A stretch of 64,000 bases of DNA from Spirosoma profusum (GTDB taxonomy: Bacteria > Bacteroidota > Bacteroidia > Cytophagales > Spirosomataceae): contig NZ_JACWZY010000001.1 in the NCBI RefSeq assembly GCF_014699005.1, forward strand, positions 594,543 through 658,542, written 5' to 3'. The notes under the pieces were generated by a model that had not been told where the DNA came from, made no database searches, and was given only the letters and a program-made list of their open reading frames with translations. Of this stretch, positions 1 to 8,171 are shown piece by piece. Position numbers and translations under genes: made by a program. The first letter of the stretch is position 1, and each line of letters opens with the position of its first letter.

Positions 1-2
1 GC

Positions 3-752
3 AAGGGAGGGCAAACGCACCTGGGTCGGCCCGTGTTTAACACGGTTCAGCAAGCTGTAGACCAGGCCGGTGCTAACGTATCGATCATTTTTGTGCCGCC
101 CGCTTTTGCTGCCGATGCCATTATGGAAGCCGCTGAGGCCGGTATCAAGGTCATTATTTGCATCACTGAAGGAATTCCGACGGAAGATATGGTCAGTGTG
201 AAAAAATACATTTCCGACAAAGATGTGCGCCTGATTGGACCTAACTGCCCCGGCGTTATGACGGCCGGTGAATGTAAAGTAGGTATCATGCCTGCTTTTA
301 TTTTCAAGCCAGGTAAGATTGGTATCGTTTCAAAATCAGGTACATTGACCTACGAAGCGGTTGACCAGTTGACCAAAGCTGGACTGGGTCAGTCGACGGC
401 TATCGGTATTGGGGGCGATCCAATTATTGGGACGACCACCAAACAGGCCGTTGAGTTACTGATGAATGACCCCGATACTGAAGCCATCGTCATGATTGGG
501 GAAATTGGTGGTGGCATGGAAGCCGAAGCAGCCCGTTGGATCAAGGCCGACGGAAATCGGAAGCCAGTAGTCGGCTTCATTGCTGGTCAAACCGCTCCTA
601 AAGGTCGTCGGATGGGCCATGCTGGAGCTATTGTGGGTGGTGCCGACGATACGGCTGCCGCTAAAATGGCCATCATGCGCGAATGCGGTATCCACGTAGT
701 AGAATCGCCAGCACTGATCGGCGATACGATGCTGAAAGCTTTAGGAAAATAA
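3..752 (+). CDS. sucD: Succinyl-CoA synthetase alpha subunit, 5' truncated by window edge
   Basis: Alpha subunit of succinyl-CoA synthetase, which with SucC converts succinyl-CoA, phosphate and NDP to succinate, CoA and NTP in the TCA cycle in the cytoplasm. The frame is open from base 3 and begins [15 protein letters not shown], so the start codon and roughly the first 40-50 residues (part of the CoA-binding Rossmann fold) lie outside the window. The visible 249 residues include the SKSGTLTYE segment and the phosphohistidine motif [10 protein letters not shown], with the active-site His encoded at base 618. The GTG at base 33 falls inside conserved sequence and is not a start. Its TAA stop (750-752) touches the left end of a large inverted repeat. 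Confidence 0.96.
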   Translation, partial: KGGQTHLGRPVFNTVQQAVDQAGANVSIIFVPPAFAADAIMEAAEAGIKVIICITEGIPTEDMVSVKKYISDKDVRLIGPNCPGVMTAGECKVGIMPAFIFKPGKIGIVSKSGTLTYEAVDQLTKAGLGQSTAIGIGGDPIIGTTTKQAVELLMNDPDTEAIVMIGEIGGGMEAEAARWIKADGNRKPVVGFIAGQTAPKGRRMGHAGAIVGGADDTAAAKMAIMRECGIHVVESPALIGDTMLKALGK

Positions 753-762
753 AAGAGCGAAA

Positions 763-883
763 GAGTGCCGCAACGGATGTTGAAAGAGCGAAAGAGCGAA
801 AGTGTGCAGATGGACGGTGGTATTACCGTTTCACACTTCCGCTCTTTCGCTCTTTCGCTCTTTCAACATCCGTTGCGGCACTC
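763..883. repeat. Inverted repeat, GAAAGAGC family, copy 1
   Basis: A 44-base left arm (763-806) is matched by a right arm (832-883) that is identical in reverse complement except for one substitution and one extra 8-base unit; the loop is about 25 bases. The pairing continues outward with a small bulge to the sucD stop codon at 750-752 and to about base 910. Both arms are built from iterated GAAAGAGC / GCTCTTTC octamers around a unique core. The same octamer forms the repeat at 17946-18024. The right arm lies inside the coding frame of the next gene. Confidence 0.9.
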
Positions 884-2051
884 TTTGTCACCGCTCTTTC
901 TCTCTTTCACACTTTCGCTCTTTCTTTTTTCTATCTCCACGGCCCAAACTCGAAACTCGGGTATTGGGCCGGAAGGACGCTATTATCCCGTTCATGACTT
1001 TCGAGATGATTTTCAGGTTTATGATGAAGGAGCCAAGGCTTACATTCCGTATATCGTTGAACAGCACGCCAATCAGATTGCATTGAGTGCTTACGTTGAT
1101 CTCGAAAGCAATCGGCATTATAGTTTACTGATTTCGACAAAGGAGGACGGCTATCTGTTCATCAATGCGGCTCTTAAACGAAAACTCCGCGCTAACCAAT
1201 GGCAGGTACTACGTATCGATAGTCTGTTTCGCGTGTATCGCCAGCCGGAGATTTTCCTGACTATTTATGGACCGCCGGGTATCGAAGGCAAGCAGGTATT
1301 CATCGGTTACCCAAAATCAGCCACGCAGAAACAGGTTGTGCTACGTGACGATAACCTGAGCGTTCGTCCCCGTCCGCAGAAGTATTACACTAACTTTTTA
1401 GGTCTGGGTTTATTATTTCTGCTGGCTACACACGCCTTCCTTTTTTCGTTCTACCACCGTGCGTTTCTACGGTTTTATAGTTTGCGCGATTTAGTATCGC
1501 TACGTGCTCAAGAGGAATCCTTCCTGATCAATCGCCCACTTAGTGGCACCAATACGTTGTTTGTGCTCAATTTAAGTTTTATCCTCGCCTACCTGATCAT
1601 TTTCGTACAAAGCCATAACCTGGACGTATTTGCGTCGCGACGGTTATTGTTGGGCGAACAACATCTTGGATGGGTCGCGGGTGAGTTTTTCCTGCTAAGT
1701 GCCGCTGCTTTCTTAAGCCTGATAGGTAAATACGTAAGCCTGGAAATTATTGGCGGATTATATAAATTACAGGGGATCGTCAATGTTCACTTTTTTAAGG
1801 TAATCCAGTCATCATTACTTTTTTTCGCCTACTTCACGATTCTACTAACTATTATTGCTTACAACTTACCAACCGTTGAATGGTCGCCGAGTGTATTGAT
1901 TCCAATACTCACTATTTTCTACACAGCACGTCTGGCGCTGCTCTACGTGGTCATACGTAGCCAGGAGGCTATCAAGAATCTCTATTTATTTTCGTACCTT
2001 TGTATTGTCGAATTGATCCCACTCATCATCGGTTTACGTTTTGCACTGTGA
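810..2051 (+). CDS. DUF4271-type integral membrane protein
   Basis: Predicted DUF4271 family membrane protein, a Bacteroidota family without a proven function that I associate with T9SS/gliding gene neighbourhoods. After a hydrophobic N-terminus ending STAQ (possible signal peptide, cleavage near SISTAQ), about 150 residues look soluble, then from about residue 200 there are six or so hydrophobic helices (for example GLGLLFLLATHAFLF and LIPLIIGLRFAL at the C-terminus). The start is uncertain: GTG 765, ATG 777, ATG 810 and TTG 873 or 885 are all in frame. The whole N-terminal stretch up to about residue 35 is encoded by the flanking inverted repeat, so ATG 810 is only the simplest choice and TTG 885 would leave the neatest signal peptide. 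It precedes hemD and the porP-gldKLMN locus on the same strand. Confidence 0.72.
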   Translation: MDGGITVSHFRSFALSLFQHPLRHSLSPLFLSFTLSLFLFSISTAQTRNSGIGPEGRYYPVHDFRDDFQVYDEGAKAYIPYIVEQHANQIALSAYVDLESNRHYSLLISTKEDGYLFINAALKRKLRANQWQVLRIDSLFRVYRQPEIFLTIYGPPGIEGKQVFIGYPKSATQKQVVLRDDNLSVRPRPQKYYTNFLGLGLLFLLATHAFLFSFYHRAFLRFYSLRDLVSLRAQEESFLINRPLSGTNTLFVLNLSFILAYLIIFVQSHNLDVFASRRLLLGEQHLGWVAGEFFLLSAAAFLSLIGKYVSLEIIGGLYKLQGIVNVHFFKVIQSSLLFFAYFTILLTIIAYNLPTVEWSPSVLIPILTIFYTARLALLYVVIRSQEAIKNLYLFSYLCIVELIPLIIGLRFAL

Positions 2052-2170
2052 TGAGAAGTTGATGGTTTGCAACAGACCTTGCACGGTAACAAACTAACTG
2101 TATTGTAAGTTTTGCTGTACAGGTCAACGCAAAAAACCACAAACTAACGAATGACCCGAGTAGAGATTCA

Positions 2171-2953
2171 ATGAACGAGACCAGCATCCATCCTTCCGAA
2201 AATCGGCTCAGTAGTGTGAGCCGGTTGTTAGTGACCCAATCCAGACCCGCCGACGAAAAATCTCCGTACTTTGACTTAGCTAATAAGTATAAACTCCAGA
2301 TCGATTTCCGGCCCTTTATCCAGATCCAAGGTGTATCGTTTAAAGACTTTCGTCGCCAGAAAATAAACATTCTGGGGCATACGGCTATTATTTTCACCAG
2401 TCGGAATGCTATCGACCACTTCTTCCGGATTTGCCAGGAAGGACGTGTCGAGGTGCCTGCCGACATGAAGTATTTCTGTATATCTGAACAGACGGCTAAT
2501 TACCTCCAGAAATACATCGTTATTCGGAAGCGGAAAATCTTCAGCGGTACGAAAACGGCTACTGAACTTTTTGATCTGATCAAAAAACACAAGACCGAGA
2601 AGTTTCTCTTTCCCTGCTCAAACATCCGTCGCAATGATATTCCGGAGTTTATGGATACGAGCGGACTGCACTTCACAGAAGCAGTCATGTATGAAACTGT
2701 ACCGACCGATTTGTCAGATCTGGATATTCACAGCTACGATATTATTGCTTTTTTTAGCCCATCGGGGGTTAGTTCATTACTGAGCAATTTTCCGGAATTT
2801 AATCAGAATGGTACACGTCTGGCCGCTTTCGGTCCGACAACCGCCAAGGCCATTATTGATGCCGGATTGACACTTGATATTGAGGCTCCTTTACCGAATG
2901 CTCCGTCAATGACGGGCGCGCTGGAGCTTTATATTAAAAAAGCGAATAACTGA
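2171..2953 (+). CDS. hemD: Uroporphyrinogen-III synthase family protein
   Basis: Member of the HemD family, which cyclises hydroxymethylbilane to uroporphyrinogen III on the way to haem and sirohaem. The 260 residues show the two-lobed pattern of the family: RLLVTQSRP near the N-terminus, IIFTSRNAIDHFF about residue 75, YDIIAFFSPSGVSSL about residue 190 and AAFGPTTAKAI about residue 218. Primary sequence is poorly conserved in this family, so the call rests on these landmarks. No other tetrapyrrole gene is near. It stands between DUF4271 and porP, an association I recall from other Bacteroidota, so a role unrelated to haem cannot be excluded. A stem-loop terminator follows. Confidence 0.82.
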   Translation: MNETSIHPSENRLSSVSRLLVTQSRPADEKSPYFDLANKYKLQIDFRPFIQIQGVSFKDFRRQKINILGHTAIIFTSRNAIDHFFRICQEGRVEVPADMKYFCISEQTANYLQKYIVIRKRKIFSGTKTATELFDLIKKHKTEKFLFPCSNIRRNDIPEFMDTSGLHFTEAVMYETVPTDLSDLDIHSYDIIAFFSPSGVSSLLSNFPEFNQNGTRLAAFGPTTAKAIIDAGLTLDIEAPLPNAPSMTGALELYIKKANN

Positions 2954-2977
2954 TACGTAGTGAATAATACGTATAGG

Positions 2978-3030
2978 CTGAATGCCAGCTATGAGTGTTC
3001 AAACTCATTTCTGGCATTCAGTCTTTATTT
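2978..3030 (+). terminator. Stem-loop terminator after hemD
   Basis: An 11-base perfect stem (CTGAATGCCAG at 2978-2988 with its complement at 3011-3021) encloses a second small stem (ATGAGT/ACTCAT) and is followed by TTTATTT. It probably separates the DUF4271-hemD transcript from porP. Confidence 0.75.
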
Positions 3031-3137
3031 ATACACCAATAATTTGGCCTTATCAGCGTTAACTTGTAAACTGTGACCCTAAAGTAAAAAGCGTTGTCTA
3101 ATTGATAACCAGCGACTCCGAATCCTGTTTTAGTAGT

Positions 3138-4091
3138 ATGATTCGCACACTCTACGTTTACGCTTTCCTGCTTATTGTAGTTGTTCCGACAGCTATAGCT
3201 CAGCAGGATCCACAATTTAGTTTATACATGTATAACCCACTCTATTATAATCCGGCCGCTGCCGGATCGGAGGGGGTTTCACGAATACAGCTTACCCACC
3301 GAACGCAGTATCTGGGTTATCAGGCTATTGGGAGCAATGATAATGGGGCACAAAGCACCCAGCTTATATCCTACAATATGCCGCTGGATAACATCAAGTC
3401 AGGTATAGGTATATATGCGCTTAATGATAAGCTGGGTGCGGTCAGGAATCAGGCTGTACAGCTTTCGTATGCCTATCGGATGACACTCAAAAACGGTACG
3501 TTGGCCATTGGTGTGCAGGCTGGTTTATTTAGTAAAGGATATAATTATGGCGAGTTGCGGCCCGGTGAAGTAGGTGATCCTTTAATTCCAACCGGTACGA
3601 TCAGTCAGGCCCGTCCCGATTTTGGCGCTGGTATCTACTACAATACAACTGATTATTGGGTTGGCGTGAGTATGAATCACATCAACGAAGCCACATATAA
3701 CGTCGGTACTGATCGATCAACTAATCCGTTGAATCGAAATATGTATCTGACAGCGGGATACCGACTTGGTCTGGGATACAATATTGATGTACAGCCGTCT
3801 ATATTGGTTCAATATACGACCCCTAGTCAGGGTAACGTAACGTTTAATCTGACTGGTACGTATGATAATCGAATCTGGGCGGGCGTTGGCTATCGTTATC
3901 AGGACGCTATTATGGCCACAGTAGGCATAAACCTCATGCGGAACAATGCGTTACGTGTAGGGTATTGCCTGGATATTGTGACGGGCCGAGTCAAAAGCCC
4001 TACGTCACATGAACTCCTGGTGTCTTATGCCTTACCAACTATAGATGCTCGTAAGAAACCGCTTATACGTACCCCCCGTTTTCGGTATTAA
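3138..4091 (+). CDS. PorP/SprF family type IX secretion membrane protein
   Basis: Outer-membrane beta-barrel protein of the PorP/SprF family, which associates with the T9SS and in some paralogues anchors specific cargo. The ATG at 3138 gives a clean signal peptide (MIRTLYVYAFLLIVVVPTAIA, cleaved before QQDPQFS); an upstream in-frame TTG at 3102 would prepend 12 polar residues and is less likely. Typical family landmarks are QQDPQFSLYMYNPLYYNPAAAGS at the mature N-terminus, long runs of alternating beta-strand residues, and a C-terminal barrel end. The family is normally about 300-340 residues and this is 317. Being directly upstream of gldK matches the porP-porK-porL-porM-porN order known in Porphyromonas. 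Confidence 0.92.
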   Translation: MIRTLYVYAFLLIVVVPTAIAQQDPQFSLYMYNPLYYNPAAAGSEGVSRIQLTHRTQYLGYQAIGSNDNGAQSTQLISYNMPLDNIKSGIGIYALNDKLGAVRNQAVQLSYAYRMTLKNGTLAIGVQAGLFSKGYNYGELRPGEVGDPLIPTGTISQARPDFGAGIYYNTTDYWVGVSMNHINEATYNVGTDRSTNPLNRNMYLTAGYRLGLGYNIDVQPSILVQYTTPSQGNVTFNLTGTYDNRIWAGVGYRYQDAIMATVGINLMRNNALRVGYCLDIVTGRVKSPTSHELLVSYALPTIDARKKPLIRTPRFRY

Positions 4092-4181
4092 AAGAATAAA
4101 AAATTGCATAGTTCTGCGAAGCAGTAGCTACCGTTAGATATTTTGGCAATATTGTTGTTAGAGTGTTTAATGCGCGACTGT

Positions 4182-4189
4182 TAATTTTG
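4182..4189 (+). promoter_or_regulatory. Possible -7 box upstream of gldK
   Basis: TAATTTTG at this position fits the Bacteroidota -7 consensus TAnnTTTG, inside the 266-base porP-gldK gap. The TTG upstream at 4155-4157 is about 24 bases away, a little far for a -33 box, so the assignment is tentative. If real, gldKLMN could be expressed separately from porP. Confidence 0.3.
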
Positions 4190-4357
4190 TCAGATGGCCT
4201 ATTGCTAAGGCTGTTTATCAAGTCCGATCAGTTTAAAAAAGGACGTAAAAAGAATATCGGACAGAAAATAAATTGGTACGGGTAAATACATACAATAACC
4301 AAACAGATTTTCGTTTTTAGTCTGATCTCGCACAAGAAGTAGGTAAAAGTTCTCACA

Positions 4358-5491
4358 ATGATGAAGTATAACTGGTTAATAGTCAACGCAACCCGGGTAG
4401 TGATGGTCGCTGCAGTGGTGCTGCTTATGCAAGGTTGCGGCTTTCTAAAGTCAAAGTTTGGCGGTAATGGAGGCAAAAATGGCGAAGTTGGCGTTACGAA
4501 TGGTGAAATCACCGCCACCAAACGTAAAGGATACTCGCAAACAACGCCATACGGTATGGTGCTGATTCCGTCGGGTTCATTTATCATGGGGCAGGCTGAT
4601 GAAGACGTAGCAGCTACCCAGATCAACATGAACCGACAGGTAACGATCAGCTCGTTCTATATGGACGATGCCGAAATCTCGAACCACGAATACCGCCAAT
4701 ACGTCAATGCTCTGTTGGCCGACTCTGTTTCGACGCTTGGTGAAGAAGAAATCATGTCGAAATACTACCCCGACACAACCGTCTGGAAAAACGACTTTAC
4801 CTATCACAATGGCGACCCAATGCTGGAGTATTATTTCTCACACCCGGCGTTCGATACGTACCCGGTTGTGGGTGTGAGTTGGAAAGGGGCACAACACTTC
4901 AGCCAGTGGCGTACAAACCTTTATAACGATTATCGCTCCAAAGAAGGCCAGTTTAATTCGCCCCGCTTCCGATTACCTTCGGAAGCTGAGTGGGAATGGG
5001 CAGCTCGTGGTGGCAAAAACGGAGCTAAATACCCTTGGGGTAACCCATACGTAGCGAATGGCAAAGGTTGCTATCTGGCTAACTTTAAACCACAACGTGG
5101 CAATTTTGACGCCGATGGTTATCCATATACAGCTCCAGCAACAGCCTATAGCCCAAATGATTACGGCTTATATAATATGGCTGGTAACGCAGCTGAGTGG
5201 TGCCGCGACGCCTACGCCGATAACTCCAACGCCATTGTTTGGGATATGAATCCCGACAACCAGAATGCCGACGAGCCTCGTAAAGTAGTACGTGGTGGTT
5301 CCTGGAAAGATATTGCTTACTACCTCGAAACAGGTACGCGCTATTACGAATATGAAGATCAGAAGCGTTCGTACATTGGGTTCCGTTGTGTAATGGATAA
5401 TCTTGATGGACGTACTGCCACAGCACGTGGCGGTAAGGTTGGTGGTAGCAGCAAGAGCAAAAGCAGCAAAAAATCAGCTAAGAAAGTATAA
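4358..5491 (+). CDS. gldK: T9SS ring lipoprotein GldK
   Basis: GldK (PorK) is an outer-membrane lipoprotein that forms the periplasmic T9SS ring with GldN. The N-terminus has a short charged region, a hydrophobic helix and a lipobox ending MQGC at about residue 29. The remainder is a formylglycine-generating-enzyme-like (SUMF1) domain, recognised by MVLIPSGSFIMG (about 68), RLPSEAEWEWAARGG (about 210), the NAAEWCRD segment and VVRGGSWKD, with the domain end YIGFRC. GldK proteins keep the fold but are not known to be enzymes. The last 25 residues are a Gly/Ser/Lys-rich tail. At 377 residues it is shorter than the Flavobacterium protein as I recall it. A 13-base hairpin follows the stop codon. 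Confidence 0.95.
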   Translation: MMKYNWLIVNATRVVMVAAVVLLMQGCGFLKSKFGGNGGKNGEVGVTNGEITATKRKGYSQTTPYGMVLIPSGSFIMGQADEDVAATQINMNRQVTISSFYMDDAEISNHEYRQYVNALLADSVSTLGEEEIMSKYYPDTTVWKNDFTYHNGDPMLEYYFSHPAFDTYPVVGVSWKGAQHFSQWRTNLYNDYRSKEGQFNSPRFRLPSEAEWEWAARGGKNGAKYPWGNPYVANGKGCYLANFKPQRGNFDADGYPYTAPATAYSPNDYGLYNMAGNAAEWCRDAYADNSNAIVWDMNPDNQNADEPRKVVRGGSWKDIAYYLETGTRYYEYEDQKRSYIGFRCVMDNLDGRTATARGGKVGGSSKSKSSKKSAKKV

Positions 5492-5492
5492 T

Positions 5493-5544
5493 AAATAGGC
5501 ACAGATAAATCGTTTCTTCTGGAAAGGGTCTGTGCCTATTTTCA
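5493..5544 (+). terminator. Terminator-like hairpin between gldK and gldL
   Basis: The 13-base arms 5493-5505 and 5529-5541 pair perfectly, the loop is 23 bases and TTTTC follows. It starts one base after the gldK stop. In the middle of an operon this suggests partial termination or a processing and stability barrier rather than a true end. Confidence 0.65.
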
Positions 5545-5593
5545 AATATTAACCTATACAAAAGTTCCCTATTCCAACCAACAATCGCTTATC

Positions 5594-6406
5594 ATGGCAG
5601 CAAAACAGTCAGAAAGTTTCTTTTGGGATCGTCTGGTTCCAACCATTTATAGTGCTGGTGCGGCCGTCGTTATCTTCGGCGCATGGGCAAAAATTACGCA
5701 CAACGAACAATTTGGTTTTATGTTGACGGTAGGTCTGCTGACCGAGGTAGTTATTTTCGCCTTATATGCTGTTCAGAGTTTTACGAACCCAACAACAGCT
5801 GCTACAGATTACGCCTGGGAACGGGTTTATCCAGAATTAGCCGATGAGTTTAAAGGTGAAGCACGCAAACCAGCTCCTCAAGCCAACGGCCTGACCGCTA
5901 ATATGGATCAGATGCTGGCACAGGCCAAAGTGACCCCTGATGTATTTGAAAAACTGGGATCTGGTTTCCGTAATTTGAATGATACTGTATCAAGACTCGG
6001 CGACCTAACCGACGCTACAGTAGCTACCAACGATTATGCTCGTAACGTAAAAGCCGCATCGAGTTCACTGACCGAAATGAACAAGTCGTACAACACGGCC
6101 ATTACGGCGGTTAGTTCAATGGCTGATGCTACGGCCGATACGAAAGAACTTCGTGATCAGACGCAGAAAGTAACCAAAAATATGGGTGCTTTGAATGCCG
6201 TTTATGAGCTGGAGCTGCAGGACACGAATAAGCACCTCAAAGCAATGAACGCATTCTATGGTAGTCTGACGGCTGCTATGGAAAACATGAGCGACGCCAG
6301 TCGCGATACACAACAGTTCAAAAATGAGCTGGCTAAACTGACAGGTAATCTGGCTTCGCTTAACACCGTTTATGGCAGCATGCTTACTGCCATGCGTGGA
6401 AACTAA
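5594..6406 (+). CDS. gldL: T9SS motor inner-membrane protein GldL
   Basis: GldL is the inner-membrane partner of GldM; a GldL5-GldM2 assembly is the proton-driven motor of the T9SS and gliding. The 270-residue product has two N-terminal membrane helices, about residues 13-30 (VPTIYSAGAAVVIFGAWA) and 40-62 (FGFMLTVGLLTEVVIFALYAVQS), the second carrying the acidic residue (TEVV) expected for proton coupling. The rest is a long cytoplasmic alpha-helical domain with repeated NAxYELEL/ LNTVYGSML-like heptads, consistent with coiled coil. It lies 102 bases after gldK and 121 bases before gldM. Confidence 0.95.
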   Translation: MAAKQSESFFWDRLVPTIYSAGAAVVIFGAWAKITHNEQFGFMLTVGLLTEVVIFALYAVQSFTNPTTAATDYAWERVYPELADEFKGEARKPAPQANGLTANMDQMLAQAKVTPDVFEKLGSGFRNLNDTVSRLGDLTDATVATNDYARNVKAASSSLTEMNKSYNTAITAVSSMADATADTKELRDQTQKVTKNMGALNAVYELELQDTNKHLKAMNAFYGSLTAAMENMSDASRDTQQFKNELAKLTGNLASLNTVYGSMLTAMRGN

Positions 6407-6411
6407 AATCA

Positions 6412-6485
6412 GTTAAAGAGTTACAAAGTTGTAAAGTTCCTAGTTGGGAACTCTAACTATATACACAACTTTATAACTCTTTAAC
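6412..6485. repeat. Inverted repeat between gldL and gldM
   Basis: The 21-base arms 6412-6432 and 6465-6485 pair with one mismatch. The loop holds its own 6-base stem (AGTTCC/GGAACT). The left arm begins five bases after the gldL stop codon, and no T-run follows the outer stem, so this is more likely an RNA-stability or processing element, or a mobile palindrome, than a terminator. Confidence 0.75.
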
Positions 6486-6527
6486 CCTACAACTTCATAA
6501 CTCCTTTTATTCATACTACCATAATTT

Positions 6528-8114
6528 ATGGCAGGTTCAAAAGAGTCACCCCGTCAGAAGATGATCGGGATGATGTATCTGGTATTAACCGCAATGTTGG
6601 CTCTCCAAGTCACATCGGCCATTCTGGAAAAGTTTGTACTTATTAACAATAGCTTAGAGCAGTCAACTGGGGCGGTTAGTAAAGTCAATCAGGCAACGGT
6701 TGATAATATCCGCGCTACGGTAGAGAAATCGGGTAACCGAGCTACTGACTTAGCTATTGTTAAACAGGCAGACGAAGTGCGGAAAATAACGTCCGATATT
6801 GTTGCTGAGGTCGATAAACTAAAAGAACAGGTTGTTGAGGCTGGTGGTGGCCGTGATGAGTCTGGTAATATCAAAAACTTGAGTGAAGAAGAAAAAGTAG
6901 CTCAATTAATGATAGGAACCTCTCGTAATGGGGCTGCTTTTAAGTTGAAGGACCAGTTGAACGGATATATTGATAATGTATCTAAATACTCAAGTAATAA
7001 ATACGCACCACTGGCGCTAGACGGCAAGGATGATCCTATCGCAAACCGGTCCCCGGATCAACGTCGGAAAGATTTTGCTGAATTGAATTTTGCTCAGACA
7101 CCAGTACCCGCTGCCTTGGCAGTATTGAGCCAAAAACAAGCGGATATTCGTCGGATTGAAGGTGAAGTTCTTGACCTGTTAGCTAGCAAAGTTGGCGCAC
7201 AGGATGTTAAGTTCGACAAAATTATTGCCATGCTTAGCATGGATTCGAAAGTCGTTGTAGCGGGCACGAAGTTTAAAGGTCAGATGTTCCTTGCTGCTTC
7301 TTCATCGGGTATTCAGCCACGTATGAGTCTGAATGGTGGTTCTGTACGTATGCAGGATGGACAAGGTATTGTTGAATTTACGGCTCAGGGTGGTACCTAC
7401 GATAAAAGTGGGCTGTCTCGCCGGGTTCTCACGGGTTCAATCGCCTATCAGACACCAGCTGGTTTGAAAACAGTACCTCTTTCAGCTGAGTATTTTGTAG
7501 CGAAACCATCTTATCAGATTGAAACCGGAACCATGCCACCTTTATATTTGGGTTGTGCTAATAAGTTAAGCATTCAGAGTCCTCAATTAGGTGCACTCTG
7601 GAATCCAAACTTTTCAGCTGATGGTGCGTCTGTTGTTTCATCTGGCGAAAAGGGGAAAATTACTGTAGTGCCAAGCGCCGCTAGCGTAGCATTAAATATT
7701 AGTAATGCGGGTAGTCTGTTAGGAACAGAACGTTTTAAAGTTAATAAAGTACCTCGCCCAACCTTGCAAATTTCGGTAGGTGGAACGCCAGCGAACGATC
7801 CTCGTGGTGTACCCGTGTCATCGGCACGTAGCGTGAAAATTCAGGCTGTAGCTGATCCTAGTTTTGCCGCTTATTCACCAGACGATGCGAACTTCCGTAC
7901 AACAGGTGCCACTGTTTCGCTGGTACGTGGCGTAAAGCGTGTTACGTTCGTAACTGTACCGGCTGGTGGTGGTTCTATAGCCGCTATTGCTCAGGAAGCT
8001 CAACCAGGAGACCGTATTGTCATTCAAGTTGAGGGTGTACAACGCCGGAATTTCCGTGGTGAAATTAGCGACGTACCGATGGGGGCTCCACTTGCACAAG
8101 TTTCGCTCTATTAA
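6528..8114 (+). CDS. gldM: T9SS motor protein GldM
   Basis: GldM spans from the inner membrane to the GldK/GldN ring and transmits motor rotation. The product has 528 residues, a typical length. One membrane helix occupies about residues 15-35 (MMYLVLTAMLALQVTSAIL), preceded by the conserved SPRQKMIGMMYLVLTAML start. The periplasmic part carries an alpha-helical D1-like domain to about residue 220 and then beta-rich Ig-like domains (for example the segment around FKGQMFLAASSSG), as expected for D2-D4. The ATG at 6528 (ATGGCAGG) directly precedes conserved residues. Confidence 0.96.
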   Translation: MAGSKESPRQKMIGMMYLVLTAMLALQVTSAILEKFVLINNSLEQSTGAVSKVNQATVDNIRATVEKSGNRATDLAIVKQADEVRKITSDIVAEVDKLKEQVVEAGGGRDESGNIKNLSEEEKVAQLMIGTSRNGAAFKLKDQLNGYIDNVSKYSSNKYAPLALDGKDDPIANRSPDQRRKDFAELNFAQTPVPAALAVLSQKQADIRRIEGEVLDLLASKVGAQDVKFDKIIAMLSMDSKVVVAGTKFKGQMFLAASSSGIQPRMSLNGGSVRMQDGQGIVEFTAQGGTYDKSGLSRRVLTGSIAYQTPAGLKTVPLSAEYFVAKPSYQIETGTMPPLYLGCANKLSIQSPQLGALWNPNFSADGASVVSSGEKGKITVVPSAASVALNISNAGSLLGTERFKVNKVPRPTLQISVGGTPANDPRGVPVSSARSVKIQAVADPSFAAYSPDDANFRTTGATVSLVRGVKRVTFVTVPAGGGSIAAIAQEAQPGDRIVIQVEGVQRRNFRGEISDVPMGAPLAQVSLY

Positions 8115-8171
8115 CGTACTAAAGCGGTTTATTTACCGTTAACAACTAAGAATTGACAACAAATAGCAGCC

